Assembly (NCBI RefSeq): GCF_002127325.2
Contig: NC_035435.2
Location: 8,802,423 to 8,866,422, forward strand
Reading direction: 5' to 3'
Source of the DNA: Helianthus annuus
Lineage: Eukaryota > Streptophyta > Magnoliopsida > Asterales > Asteraceae
Length of the DNA: 64,000 nt
Made by a program: the position numbers and the translations under genes. Positions 35,468-46,179 of this stretch are shown here, one piece after another. The notes below the pieces were generated by a model. The model was not told the DNA's origin. It was given only the letters and a program-made list of their open reading frames with translations, and ran no database searches. Positions within the stretch are counted from its first letter, which is position 1, and each line of letters opens with the position of its first letter.

Positions 35468-38400
35468 TATGACACCTGTGTCACTTCAACCATCAAACAA
35501 ACGCCAAACCAATGAAATATTGTATTTCATACTTTGGACTTGTATAAATATGTGTATCGTTTGCACATATCAACTCTTGTTCGATTTCAAGCTCTACATC
35601 GCTTTCTGGGGAGTTATACGCAAACTGGTGCGTAAACGTACTCAGTTTAATGCGACAAATACTCCGGAATAGCAAAATATACTCAACATACCTTAAATAA
35701 CCTTTACATAACTTATAAATAAGTTTTGAAGGCTTTGGTATGGCAAAAAAAACAAGTTAATTCGCTTACAGGGACTAAACTTGACAAACTGCGAAAGTAT
35801 GCCAATTTGAACTGTAACGAACATTCCGGAACATGTCCATAAGTTAAACATACCATAAATATCCTTAACATAGCTTAGAAATAGACTTTGAGGGGTTTGG
35901 TATGCTAAAACAAACTTTTGGATCATTCAGGGGCTAAAAGTGTCAAAAAGTGCACAAGTTTGCACTTTCGCGCATAACTTACGTTCTGAATACATCCGGA
36001 CATCCAAAAATTTATGTAAGCATCCTTATATTATGCCTTAGTGTATGGCATGAGAAAAATCCATTTGTCGCGCAATTTGGATCGTCTTTCGCGCTTATGC
36101 GCATTCCGTCGTAATTAACCGAACATCGCGACCGTACGGCCAAACGAACCGACATCCGGAATATTTTTGAGCACATTTTAAGTTCCCTATACTTTCACAT
36201 CATTTTAGAGCTTTGAAATGGGGTTAACGGGGCTTAAACGTGTCAAAAATGCATCAAATACCAAGTTTTGGAGCTGCAGGGACCAAAACTACAATTCTGC
36301 CAAACTAGGGGCTTACGGACCGTAAGCCATAAGCCATACGGTCCGTAAGGAGTCCCCAGTACAGCAGAACCCACATTTAATGCTGATTGGCTCTTCAAAT
36401 GGCGAAAGGTCCAATTGCCTTTTCACCCAATCAAAGGCCAAGGGCCATTAATCAGTGACCACAACATTTTGACATGTGTACGCACAAGATCGTGGCACGG
36501 TATTCGATAAACGATCCTAACGGTTCCACTTTTCCTATAAATACCCCCCCCCCCATTTTGCTCAAAACCCACACAATCTGATCTTAAGGCTCTAAGTTGG
36601 AACCATTGTTTCATACCTGAGCTATTTTGATCTAGATTAGCATTCGGGGACCCTCCGTAAGTGTTCTTTCGTTCTTTTATTCGCTTTTCGAGTCCGAAAG
36701 TCGAACTATGTTTGACTTTCTGCATTGACCAGTTTATGGTCGATGCGAAGTTCGTTGGAACTTCATAACGTGAGCGTGATCACGATGGTTATGGTCCGTA
36801 GTGACTATACCTACTGATTACCACGTTATCTAGGCTCAGTGACGAGTCGTAGTTTCGGCCAAAATGCGCATTCTTGCGTGTTTTGTAACCAAACTACTCG
36901 TGAGCATCAAAGCCTTTTGTTTTGATGCCAAACCTGTTTTCTAAAGTTAGTTAAGCATGTTCTAACATGCTTAGCTCGTCACTTTTAGTTTAGTGCATAT
37001 ATAGGGTCGTAAGGTAAGCGATCTAAACCATCGCTTATACTTTCGAACCCGACCCATTTGGTCGATCATTAGGATCCGACCAAACACATTAGGTGACCAT
37101 AGCTATAACCTTCCGAGGTTATACCTTGTGGTCGCAATGTTAGGCGTTCCGAACGCGTTCTACGCGAACGACGCGTTAGGGTAGCATAAGCTACCTAAAC
37201 GGGTCGTGATGGGCCGTAAGCACTTAGGTTATGTTTCATTTTAGTATGTAGGCTTTGTTAAACCATATTACACGAGTCTCCATACTCGTTTGGTTTACGA
37301 ACCCGCGTACTATCCGATCCTTCCGATTTGGTCCAGTATATTAACATAGCTACCTATTAGGTGCCGTTTGATATCCCGTGATCTTTAGCATTATCTGGTT
37401 ATTATACAAGAACTCCAAAGCAATCTCAGGTGAGTACATTGAACCCCTCTTTTACTGTTTTCTAAACTGTTTTGGGGTGAAACACATGTGCCTATCTGTT
37501 ACATTCATGCTTTCCATGTTTTCACATCATATGCCTGCTATGTTGTTAGTACATTATAGTACACGATTTCATTACATTTTATGCTATGTATGCCCATTGT
37601 GTGCGTACTTAGTACATTGATTTACATTACATTTCTGTGCATATGTTTACTTAGCATATGGACACATTGATTTACATGAACATTTCTGTTGCATATGTTT
37701 ACTCAGCATATGGACACATTGATTTACATGAACATTTCTGTTGCATATGTTTACTCAGCATATGGACACATTGATTTACATGAACATTTCTGTTGCATAT
37801 GTTTACTCAGCATATGGACACATTGATTTACATGAGCACTTCTGCTTCGTATGTTTACTTAGCATACTTAGTACAATTGTTTACATCACATGCCTTCATT
37901 TTGTTATGACATTTGGTTTGTTTAACATGGGACAATACATTCATTAACATTAGCTACGCCGTTCGTTAGTAGGTAGTGGTACCATAGGAATTGACAACTC
38001 CCGTTCCTGAAATCCTGGGTTTGATAGGATTGGAAGGAATGACCGAATTCGATATACATAACTTAGATAAACCTTTAATTTGTTTAAGGGTTTATCGCCA
38101 CAGTCTCAAGGCTTGGATGTATGCATATTTCACAATACCGCATAAATGTTAATATCAATAGAGCATGCATTTTTTCCACAGAACATAACGTTGATTTAAA
38201 CCACGTTTTACTTCAACGACTTGTTTTGTGCATTTTACATATGGTTTAAGTTGATACATTTCGCTTACCATACATGATACATTTTGGGATACACATTACA
38301 TGATTTACATTGAACATAGACAATTGACATGGTTTACACAATAAACAATTGAGTTATACAAGAACAATTTACATGGTGGATGGTTTGGGTAAATGGTTGG

Positions 38401-39054
38401 TGTAACGTGGCGTATGTAATATGATACAAACATGGTGGATACGCCGCTGGTACTTCCTATATATAAATGCTTGTATAGTATTACATATCGTAGCGTTATC
38501 CAAGTCATTTCAGTTTAGATACATTACATTTTACACAAATAACATATTCTTCACAAGACATTGTTTTACAAACAACTTACCTTATACAAACTCGTTTTAC
38601 ATGGTTATCCATTTAACCATACAGTGTTCTCTTATTTATACATATCATCTGATCTTATCGTTTTTCAAATGATTAACAAAACAAAGCATATTACAAGGTT
38701 CATGACTAAACATTTTCTCAAACATAAGTCATGAATTCCGTTTTCACAAAACCAATGTATCTCACAGGCATTTTTATGCTGACGTACCTATTTTCACATG
38801 TGTTTTCAGGAGATGATGCATAGGATTTATCAAGATATACTTAGGCGGACCTGTGCCTTAGTGACTTAAACGAGACAAGAACTAGTTAATTTATGTTATG
38901 GACTCTTTGGTTCTTGTTTAAACAATGTAAACTTTCATGTTTGATCAATAAAACGAAACTTCAATTGCCATGGATTTGAAACAATTAATTCTGTTACAAC
39001 ACTCCCCGACATTTCCGCCACGTTTGGTATGTTCCATGTGGTCGGGGTGTGACA
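35468..39054 (+). repeat. 3' LTR of element F
   Basis: Begins TATGACACCTG, where the 5' copy has TGTGACACCTG, and ends GTGTGACA. It carries the same dyad pair (36310-36328 and 36335-36349), TATA box and C-run near 36540 (a shorter C-run than in the 5' copy), and the 54-bp array near 37640-37850. By eye about 35-40 differences from the 5' LTR. Confidence 0.9.
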
Positions 39055-39059
39055 CAAAC

Positions 39060-39763
39060 GCTGAACACATCTTCGCTTTATAAAAATAAATATAGTTTTA
39101 TATATTTATTTCAAATGCCGAACAACATGAATTCATTTTTACAAAGTAAATATAGATTGTATATTTATTTCAAATATCTAAATAAATCGGATTTCTTATA
39201 TATAAATAAATATAATTATATATTTATTTCGAACATCAAACAAAACGACGGTTCTTTTATAAACTTAAATATAGTTTATATGCTATTTCGAATATCAACG
39301 ACACTCATTCATTTTATGAAAATAGATATAGATTATATATTTATTTCAAACATCGTATAACACGAATTCTTTTACTAAATAGATGTGGTTTATCTATTTA
39401 TGTCAAACCTTCAACAACTAGACGATACTTTTGTAAAATAAAAATATAACTTTTTATATTCACTTCAAACGCCTAAACGAGATATACGCATATTTCGATT
39501 CTTATCATAGAGACACATCAGATAATACGAGTTGTTGTATATTATTTTCATACAAATACTCGATACATACACGTACAACGATTTCTCAAGGCGACTAACG
39601 GGATTCTACCGAAATACTTATATACTTTTATATAAATATTTATATACTTTAAATCTCACGAGAACTAAGTGTTTTTTTTCAAAGACTTAGCTTATTTTGC
39701 TTCCGCTGTGCAATGAAGATACCAGTCCAGTCACGCCAGCTCTGATAATTTCGGGGTGTGACA
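39060..39763 (+). repeat. 3' LTR remnant of element E, right piece
   Basis: Continues the LTR interrupted at 28515 and ends GGGTGTGACA at 39763, followed by the right TSD TCAGC. It carries the same AAATAAATATA-type dyad units as 26780-27135. It also has a ~27-bp stretch near 39482-39508 that is missing from the 5' LTR. Confidence 0.87.
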
Positions 39764-42056
39764 TCAGCCTCTCCATCTGTTCAACGGAGCCCTTGAAAAC
39801 ATCGGAAGCTTCAGGACGAAACAAAGGAGACTTCTCCAAAGGATGGCCAGATTCATGAAGCTTATAACCAGTAATAAGGCATTGATGTTTCCCCAAGTTA
39901 AGTAATTTAGTGTATACATCACCACCAAGTTAAGTAATTTAGTGTATACTTCACCAAGTGCGGAATTAAACTCCTTGGAGTGGAGAAGGTAGGTGATAAC
40001 CTGTTGAAAGCCTTGCTCGATCAACCATTGGTTGGCATCGGTGGCCTGAGCAACCACAGCCTTCAACCCTTCCTTCTCTGCATCAAAATCCCTTTGCTGA
40101 ACAGACAAAGCTTCCCTATCAGCCTTAAGCTTCAACCGATCGGCCTCAAAACTCTTCTTCAAATCACTCATTTCAATATCATACCTCTTAATCAGTTCAC
40201 TAACCTCCTTGTCCCGCGCCTCTTCTTTCTTAGCAAACCCAGCTATCTCCTTCTTCATCGCGGCCATTGAAGATTTCATCTTATCTTTCTTCTTAGAAAA
40301 TTCTTCATATTCTTGGCATCCTCTGACGAAAACGGGCAATGCCCTGAGGGAGCATGGCAGCAAGGTTGCAGGTGCTCAGAATCATGCGAGATAACATCAT
40401 GTCATCATCCATCTCAGCAATAGTGTTGTGAACTGAAGGGGGAGCAACGTGACTCAAAGCATCTTCACAAACAGCAGCATCTTTGAAGCTGTCATCAATT
40501 TTCACCGACCAACCAGGCACATAAATTTCGTCTGGATCCAACCCTTCAACATCCCTGCTTGAAGAACCCTGAACAGGGGTAGCAATAACCTTTTTGGCTG
40601 AAGCCTTCTTACCATGGATAACCAGTTTCTTCTCCTTTTCAACACCTGCTTCAACACCTTGATCTTCAGAAATTTCAATATCATCACTCAACTCCACTGG
40701 TTCAGTAGAAGTGGATTGAGGAGTAGCCTTCAACAAACGGCGGGAAGACCGACGGGTTGAAGTCTTAGGAGCATGAGACTTGGAAAAACCTTTGACATTG
40801 GAAGCACCAACATAACCCGAACCCTCGAACCTTTGTTCAGCAGTCCTAACTACAACGTTTTCATCAGGAACAGATGGGGCATCCCCATACACAACATCAG
40901 AAGTGTCGTCACTCTTGATAAAATCCAGGGCAGACATGACTACAAATCACAAAAAACAAAACTCATAAGACATAAATAAAGAAAAATGCAAAGATGGCAA
41001 AAAAGGAAAATGCATACCTGTGCACTCCTCATTAAAACCGGATCCCGATCGGCATTTTCCCACAATTTACTAACCCCTAATAAAACTAGCAAGTGTTCAG
41101 GGAAGGGACGAACCCTCGAAGGGCACTCCCGGATGGCTTTGAGATAAGCATCATTCAACTCAGATTCAGAGGGTTCCGGTTCATTGAGAACGGCATCCGG
41201 GTGCCTCCACACCATTTTGAATGGGACAATAGAATCAGAAACCCAGAAAAAGCGATCTTTCCAAGTCCCGAGTGTTGTAACCATAGACGAAATAAGACAA
41301 ACATCAACCTTGGATGTTTCAAAAGTGAACCAGTCACCGTTTTTAGCCAATCGGAAAAAACGGCGAAAAAGCAAAAGTGAAGGATCATAACCAAGGGCAC
41401 GGCACAAAACTTCGAAATGTAAAACCCTAGCCATACCCTTTGGGTGAATCTGACCAAAAGAGACTCGGTAATATTCCAATAAATTCAGAACAAAGAGGGA
41501 AAAAGGATAACGGAGGTTTGAAAATCAAAATGACGGCAATAAAGAGCAATCGAACCAGGGGTCGGTTTATCAACAGAAACATCACAAGCAGGAGCGGTCG
41601 GATTAAACAGTTTATCAATACCATATTCCACACAAAATAAATCTACCTCTTCTTGGGTTAATCGGGAAAAGGATGTTCCCAAATCCTTGCGAGCACCCAT
41701 TCTACAAAGAAAGTAAAGAAATACGAAAGAAACCTAACTAACCTTGAAGAGAGGAAAGGAATTGCAGAAGAAAACTTGAAAGGACAATGCGGAAATTGAA
41801 TGATATCTTCAAATATAAAATAAAACTCAAAATAATGGTGATAATTGAAAACAATTACTTTCTGCAAAACCGCCGCCCTATGAACTGCCACACATCAATC
41901 AAATCAGTTGTCAGTTATTTAAAATTCAAAAATTAACTGCCTCTAACCCTTTAAGCCTTTAAGCTTTGAACCCTTGAAGCCTTTAGTCAATAAAACACAT
42001 GTATAAAAGTAAGAAGTCTTTGAGCTCATTTCCCAAAAACCTTTGACTTGGGGGGC

Positions 42057-42679
42057 TGATGACAGGGGTAGCCCAAGACTAAATAAAATGACTAAAATAC
42101 ATGAATGCCCAAAGGATTAAACGGTTCAAAGGTTGAAAAGCTGAGGAGGTGAAGTAAAGCAATATGAGAACAGTAAATGGTCACATCTCCGAATCACTTC
42201 ACCAACTCGCCAGCCGCAAAAGTAACATGGAGCCACAGAGCAAATTCTTTTACCCACAGGTCAAAGCCTTCAACCCCCAAAAAGGGCAAAACCCCCACTG
42301 CAAGCATGGTCACTAGTCAAACACATTCCCCATCGGGAGATGTCTTCTCCTATAAAGTTGACACTTCATTAACTGAGGAGAGGACATTCCAGGCCAGCCC
42401 TGATGTCTCGAAATCCCTGGTCATACATCACGAGTACTTGCTTCTCGCAAGATACTTTCTCTCACAATCAACACACACATTCCTTTTGCTAATTCATCCG
42501 AATCTGAACACATTTCAGAGGAGGATCTTCAGCAAATTACAAAATCAAACTAGTGAACCTCTCTCCACGTCTTGCAAACGTGGGGGGACCCCACGACCTG
42601 CGTTAGGCAAAGTTGAACCCTTCAACCCTTTTGCCTAACCGGCCCAGCTACCATCCTTGGTCTGTTATTTGTTGCATCA
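42057..42679 (+). repeat. 3' LTR of element D (623 bp)
   Basis: Starts TGATGACAGGGG directly after the polypurine tract TTGGGGGGC and ends TTGCATCA, so the ends form a TGATG...CATCA inverted repeat. A TATA box (TATAAAG) is at about 42351-42357. The following ACAAA (42680-42684) would be the right TSD, but the left end is outside the window. The open frame here is chance. Confidence 0.8.
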
Positions 42680-43354
42680 ACAAAGTCTAACAATTTAGTA
42701 TTAATAAATATATAAAATAACGATAATAAATGAAAATAATAATAAACAAACCAAACTCGAACTTATAAAGTTACGAGTCATTGAGTCACGAACTCAAACT
42801 TAAGTTTTAAACATACGGCTCGAAAAGAATCAAGCTCAAACTTTCTTAAATAAAATTAGACAAACTTGGGTGCAGTCGAGTTTAGACGTGACTCCACTCA
42901 TCTACACATTTAAAAATAATAATATCAGGCAAAAAGGGAAAGTAAAGTAAAATTAACCAATTATCATTTTCTTGTTATCAAAGTACTAAGTTAATTTGTG
43001 TTACAAAACATCATTCAATATCAAATTTTTAGATTATTTTTTTTTTTTGAAAAACTATGCACTTAAAAGAATTCCTGAAATAATATATACAACCTTAAAA
43101 GCACATGGTATTGTTGTTTGTATAAACAAACACATCTTGGTAGAACCTGTTGACCTTAATCTTGTTGTCTGCTTAATTCTGACCATTTTATATACACACA
43201 TTTTGACCATTGTGTACCTACACTAGCATATGTGTGAGTATATATTTAGTGATACTTCCTTTAACCCTACTAACTATTCTCCCTTTAAAGATTCACACTT
43301 CAATTATTCCTCACAAAAACAAAAGGCCATAGCCAATTCAAGCAGGCACCAACC
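42680..43354 (+). other. Host intergenic DNA and probable promoter of the 101-aa gene
   Basis: AT-rich DNA after element D. Within ~120 bp of the ATG at 43355 a TATA-like AGTATATATTTAG lies at about 43237-43249, and the stretch 43270-43354 has the CA-rich look of a plant leader. No other feature seen. Confidence 0.45.
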
Positions 43355-43660
43355 ATGGATGCCAAGATGTGGCGTAGCTCAACGGTTAAAGTTGATCGTG
43401 CTGGTGACCGAATAGGTTCAACTATTCATGAGCCAAGCCGCGGGTCTTCAAAACCGGTGTGGAAAGTTATATGGCAGATGTTTAGGAGAGAGAAAAAGAA
43501 GTTTCTAATGAGATTACCCACTAAGAATGCTCGAGTTTCTTACGACAAGTACAACTACTCCCAAAACTTCGATCAAGGAGCGGAATGGAGAACCGAGATC
43601 GATATACTCCCTCGATCGTTCTCCGTTCAATACACAAATCGACATTCGCCTATCATCTAG
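43355..43660 (+). CDS. Small basic plant protein, uncharacterised family (101 aa)
   Basis: A single uninterrupted frame with a good plant start context (ACCATGG). The protein starts MDAKMWRSSTVKVDRAGD and has a basic middle (VWKVIWQMFRREKKKFLM, residues ~45-62). It ends with YDKYNYSQNFDQGAEW (~73-88) and a PRSFSVQYTNR tail. I recognise the pattern YDxxxYxxNFDxG followed by RSFSxR/Q from short uncharacterised proteins widespread in flowering plants, for which I know no function. No signal peptide or membrane segment is visible; the basic helix could bind nucleic acid or membrane, but that is a guess. It stands alone, between the end of element D and AT-rich DNA. Its intact frame amid decayed sequence supports a real gene. 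Confidence 0.7.
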   Translation: MDAKMWRSSTVKVDRAGDRIGSTIHEPSRGSSKPVWKVIWQMFRREKKKFLMRLPTKNARVSYDKYNYSQNFDQGAEWRTEIDILPRSFSVQYTNRHSPII

Positions 43661-44689
43661 ATAATCATTTCCATCTTCAACATGTACCAAAAAGGCAAAA
43701 ACTATGTTTTCATAACCAGTCAGCCTAAATGAAGGCGGTTTCTGGTCTGACGGGCTGGTCCTGTTCTGAAAACACTGATAAAACCGATTATAATATATTT
43801 TTGTGCTTGTAGTTATCTTTTATCCCATTCGGGCTGTTGTTTGAAAGTTTGGCTATGGATGAATATTGGTTGTTGATAATGATCAAGTCGTTTTCTTCCT
43901 TTCATTTCTGGTTTTCTTTTATTACAAGAAATTATATTTTATGTCTTCAAAACAGTGGTATGAAAAATATCAATCAATGTTTTTGATTCTATGTGAGTTG
44001 TCATATTAAACAAAAACAATATTTAACTCGTTTGGTAGGCACTTTTTATTAAAAATCATTTTATATTTAATATAAGAAACTATAAAACTGGCGAGTTTAG
44101 GTACTTTTTATTAAAAATCATTTTATATTATTTAAGATAAATTATAAAAATGACGAGTTACTGTGTACTTTTTAATATTTTAACCCTGATTTTATATTTT
44201 TATGTAATTTGTCTTTTGGCTTTTGTCATCCTCGGGTAATTTTTTTTTCTTCTCACAAAGATTCTAATACTACATCTAAATATACACATTTATCAATCAT
44301 TAGGTGACTAGGGTATTATAATATAAAAAGTATAAAAAGTGGTTGTGAGTGGAGGAGAGAGAAAATGTTACTGTTCATCTGTATATTTGGGGGGACACTG
44401 TTCACCTCCTATAATTTTTTAATATGTTTTGAAAGTGGTTGTGAGTGGAGGAGTGAGAAAAAGTAATGATAAAGGTATAAAAAATATTATTTAATTGAAA
44501 AGGAGAGAGAAAATGTAGTGTTTTTTAGTGTAATTTAGGGTGAAAATATAATGGAGTGGATGTGAATGCTCTTAGGGTTCAATAGTTAAATGGACTTTTC
44601 CTTGTGGTTTCATTGCTTTGAATGTTTTAAGAGTATTTAGAGACATCAACAAGTGCAACTTAAATATGTTGATTGGCGCTTACGTAGTG
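43661..44689. other. AT-rich intergenic DNA with short duplications
   Basis: Holds a ~62-bp imperfect tandem duplication (44035-44165; CTTTTTATTAAAAATCATTTTATATT). A segment with GGTTGTGAGTGGAGGAG occurs twice (44340-44360 and 44440-44458) and may be a MITE remnant. The 3' region of the 101-aa gene should lie in the first few hundred bases. No coding region. Confidence 0.5.
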
Positions 44690-45236
44690 ATGAATAGGGC
44701 TGCAAACGAACATGAATAAGGCCTTGTTCGTGTTCTTTTGTTAAGGATATACATGTGTTCACGAACGCTTACCGGACAAGATTTTATGTTCGTCTTCGTT
44801 CATTAAGAAAATGAACTTGTATGTGTTTGTTTGTTAATTTTAGGTACCAAACACAAACGAACGTTTATGAACAAACACGAACGAAAAAGAGTGTTCATGA
44901 ACACGCACGAACACAAACAAGTGTTCATGAACATAAACGAACACAAACGAACGTTATATATAATATAAATATAATAAAAAAATAAAATAAACAAAAATAA
45001 AGGAATATGAATATATATTATTTGGGTGATAAAATATAAAATAAACATATATATCACTAATTATTAATATATACAAAAATCTTAAAAAAACCACAAACGA
45101 ACATGTTACCAAACGTTCATGAACATAAATGAACGAACACGACATTTGTTCATGTTCGTTCGTTTGACAAAGTTTTTTTGTTCGTGTTCATTCATTTATT
45201 AAACGAACGAACACAAACGAGCGTTCATGAACATTT
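44690..45236. repeat. GAAC/GTTC-rich fold-back repeat
   Basis: Starts near AGGGCTGCAAACGAAC and ends near GTTCATGAACATTTTC. It is built from many short copies of CGAACACGAAC and TTCATGAAC on both strands, so the two halves can pair over long stretches. This resembles a non-autonomous fold-back element common in eudicots. I could not define matching terminal repeats or a TSD. It adjoins and may truncate the FAR1-like fragment that starts at 45237. Confidence 0.55.
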
Positions 45237-45848
45237 TCTCGCGCATCGGTTACTTGTGCAGGCACATTTTCTGCGCTTTTCGCGTCAACCAGGTGGAGAG
45301 GATCCCAGTTCAATACATTGTTAAGCGTTGGACGAGAGACGTGCTACCCAAGAGGATTTTTTTCAGTTGACAATCGTTATGGAGTTGACAACAGTCCTGA
45401 GTCTGTTATCTGGTGCAAGATTTTTGGGACAATAACAGAGTGTGTAGACTTGTTGAGGTGTGATGTCAGTCGTCTAACTTCATTTGCCAACGAATTCGTG
45501 CGCTTAAAGATAACATATTCAACCAGGCCCCAGTTGACGACAATGCCAACAACGACCATTATTCGGTTGTTGAAGATTTGCTTAGTGTTTCGCTTGACGT
45601 GGACGTCTCTCTGAGTAACCCTGATGGTATAATAAGGAACAAGGGTTCTGCCGTTCTTGGAAGCCTAAACGGTTGACCAGTTCGTCTTAGAAGCCGGTCC
45701 ACAACCCTTTGGAGAAACCACCCAAGGCACCAGACTTTGTCGCACATGTTTGAAGTATGTCACTGACCACAATTCCAGAAATTGCAAGAAGAAGAAGAGC
45801 AAGGAAGCACGTGCTGAGAATGCTGCTGATTGGATCTTCCAGAGTTAG
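45237..45848 (+). pseudogene. FAR1-related (FRS) C-terminal fragment
   Basis: The frame from about 45240 reads GYLCRHIFCAF, the end of a SWIM zinc finger, then IPVQYIVKRWTRDVLP, a hallmark of FAR1/FHY3-type proteins that descend from MULE transposases. After a frame change near 45360 it continues through a helical region (45380-45640). A stop follows, then a C-terminal knuckle CRTCLKYVTDHNSRNC near 45738-45785 and a lysine-rich tail. The DNA-binding and transposase domains are absent, and the left end stops at the GAAC-rich repeat. A truncated, frameshifted copy of a FAR1-like gene or of a MULE. Confidence 0.75.
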
Positions 45849-45891
45849 GTTCAACATTCTCAGCACGTGCTTCCTTACTCTTCTTCTTCTT
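45786..45891. repeat. Inverted repeat, 37-bp arms, 32-base loop
   Basis: The arms 45786-45822 and 45855-45891 match at 36 of 37 positions (AAGAAGAAGAAGAG, then AAGGAAGCACGTGCTGAG). The left arm is the lysine-rich coding tail of the FAR1-like fragment; the right arm is its inverted copy just past the stop at 45848. Each arm also holds the palindrome GCACGTGC (G-box core CACGTG). Confidence 0.92.
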
Positions 45892-46179
45892 TTGGTCTCC
45901 ATCTATGTATGATGGAGCGTAGTATTTTATGTTTTTATGTTTAACTTAAGACTTGCTAGTAAGCGTTTTGTCGGCTCCACGTTGTGTTATGGGATACAAC
46001 CGAACATGTAAGGTCGTTTTTGGCCTTTTTGGCTCCGTGTGAGCATATGTTTAATATATTGTCTACGTTTGTTTTCTATTAATTATCAATTGCCTGGAAG
46101 TCGTTTAGCAAGTTTGTTGATTGTTTTTTAAGATAAGTTTATTTCTGTTAACTGCCTTCATGAAACAATTAATAATGTA

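Larger units (their letters stand above)
28516..39054 (+). mobile_element. Element F: gag-only LTR element (TR-GAG)
   Basis: Perfect TSD CAAAC (28511-28515 and 39055-39059). The 5' LTR is 28516-32101 and the 3' LTR 35468-39054, each ~3.59 kb and about 99% identical by eye. Primer-binding site TGGTATCAGAGCCA is at 32109-32122, polypurine tract AGGGGAGA at 35459-35466. The 3.37-kb interior encodes only a Gag (32712-33809), with no protease, RT or integrase. This is the layout of TR-GAG elements, a known class of non-autonomous plant retrotransposons that rely on Pol from a partner. The Gag resembles that of Tekay-type chromoviruses, so a Tekay partner is the natural guess. Confidence 0.92.
24617..39763 (+). 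mobile_element. Element E: LTR retrotransposon derivative with truncated 3' LTR, host of element F
   Basis: TSD TCAGC is perfect at 24612-24616 and 39764-39768. The 5' LTR (24617-27470) starts TGTGACAACC and ends GGGTGTGACA. A primer-binding site TGGTATCAGAGC follows at 27474-27485. After ~620 bp of interior without coding sequence, the right part of a second LTR begins abruptly at about 28107. Its match to the first LTR starts at about 26388, so the first ~1.77 kb of the 3' LTR and nearly all of the interior are gone. The rest of the 3' LTR is split by F: 28107-28515 and 39060-39763. No gag, pol or polypurine tract remains. Confidence 0.88.
24307..41700 (-). pseudogene. Element D antisense extra ORF (aORF), split by element E
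   Basis: On the minus strand a gene-like frame starts with ATG at 41700 and ends with a stop at 24307. The 15-kb element E interrupts it (24617-39763). The N-terminal half (41700-41018) has the look of the plant 'putative gypsy-type transposon' domain (Pfam Transposase_28): FVLNLLEYYRVSFGQIHPKG, then LCRALGYDPSLLLFRRFF and NGDWFTFE. A serine- and acid-rich middle (40937-40400) leads to a coiled-coil stretch rich in Lys and Glu (40300-40000) and a KAKKSKKAKKAKAEG basic tail near 24350. Frameshifts occur near 41480, near 40940 (a GT...AG pair at 41017/40940 may mark an intron, though the phase does not fit) and near 40340. A 32-bp tandem duplication at 39895-39958 adds another. Antisense ORFs at this place are known in Tat elements; their role is not known. 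Confidence 0.78.
9723..42679 (+). mobile_element. Element D: Tat-lineage Ty3/gypsy, split by nested insertions
   Basis: Pieces at 9723-9786, 18446-24616 and 39764-42679 belong to one element; the gaps are elements C and E, each bounded by perfect TSDs that restore continuity. Tat membership is shown by two RNase H domains in tandem (a degraded one, then an archaeal-type one) and by an extra open frame on the opposite strand between integrase and the 3' LTR. Both traits are known for the Tat group (Retand, Ogre, Grande relatives). The 3' LTR is short (623 bp) with TGATG...CATCA ends. The 5' LTR and gag start lie left of the window, beyond element A. All frames are broken. Confidence 0.88.

Noticed and set aside
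39764..41700. Envelope gene of element D
   Set aside because: The frame is on the opposite strand, lacks a signal peptide and membrane anchor, and fits the known antisense ORF of Tat elements.
42177..42638. 153-codon open frame
   Set aside because: Lies wholly within the 3' LTR of element D and has no recognisable motif.
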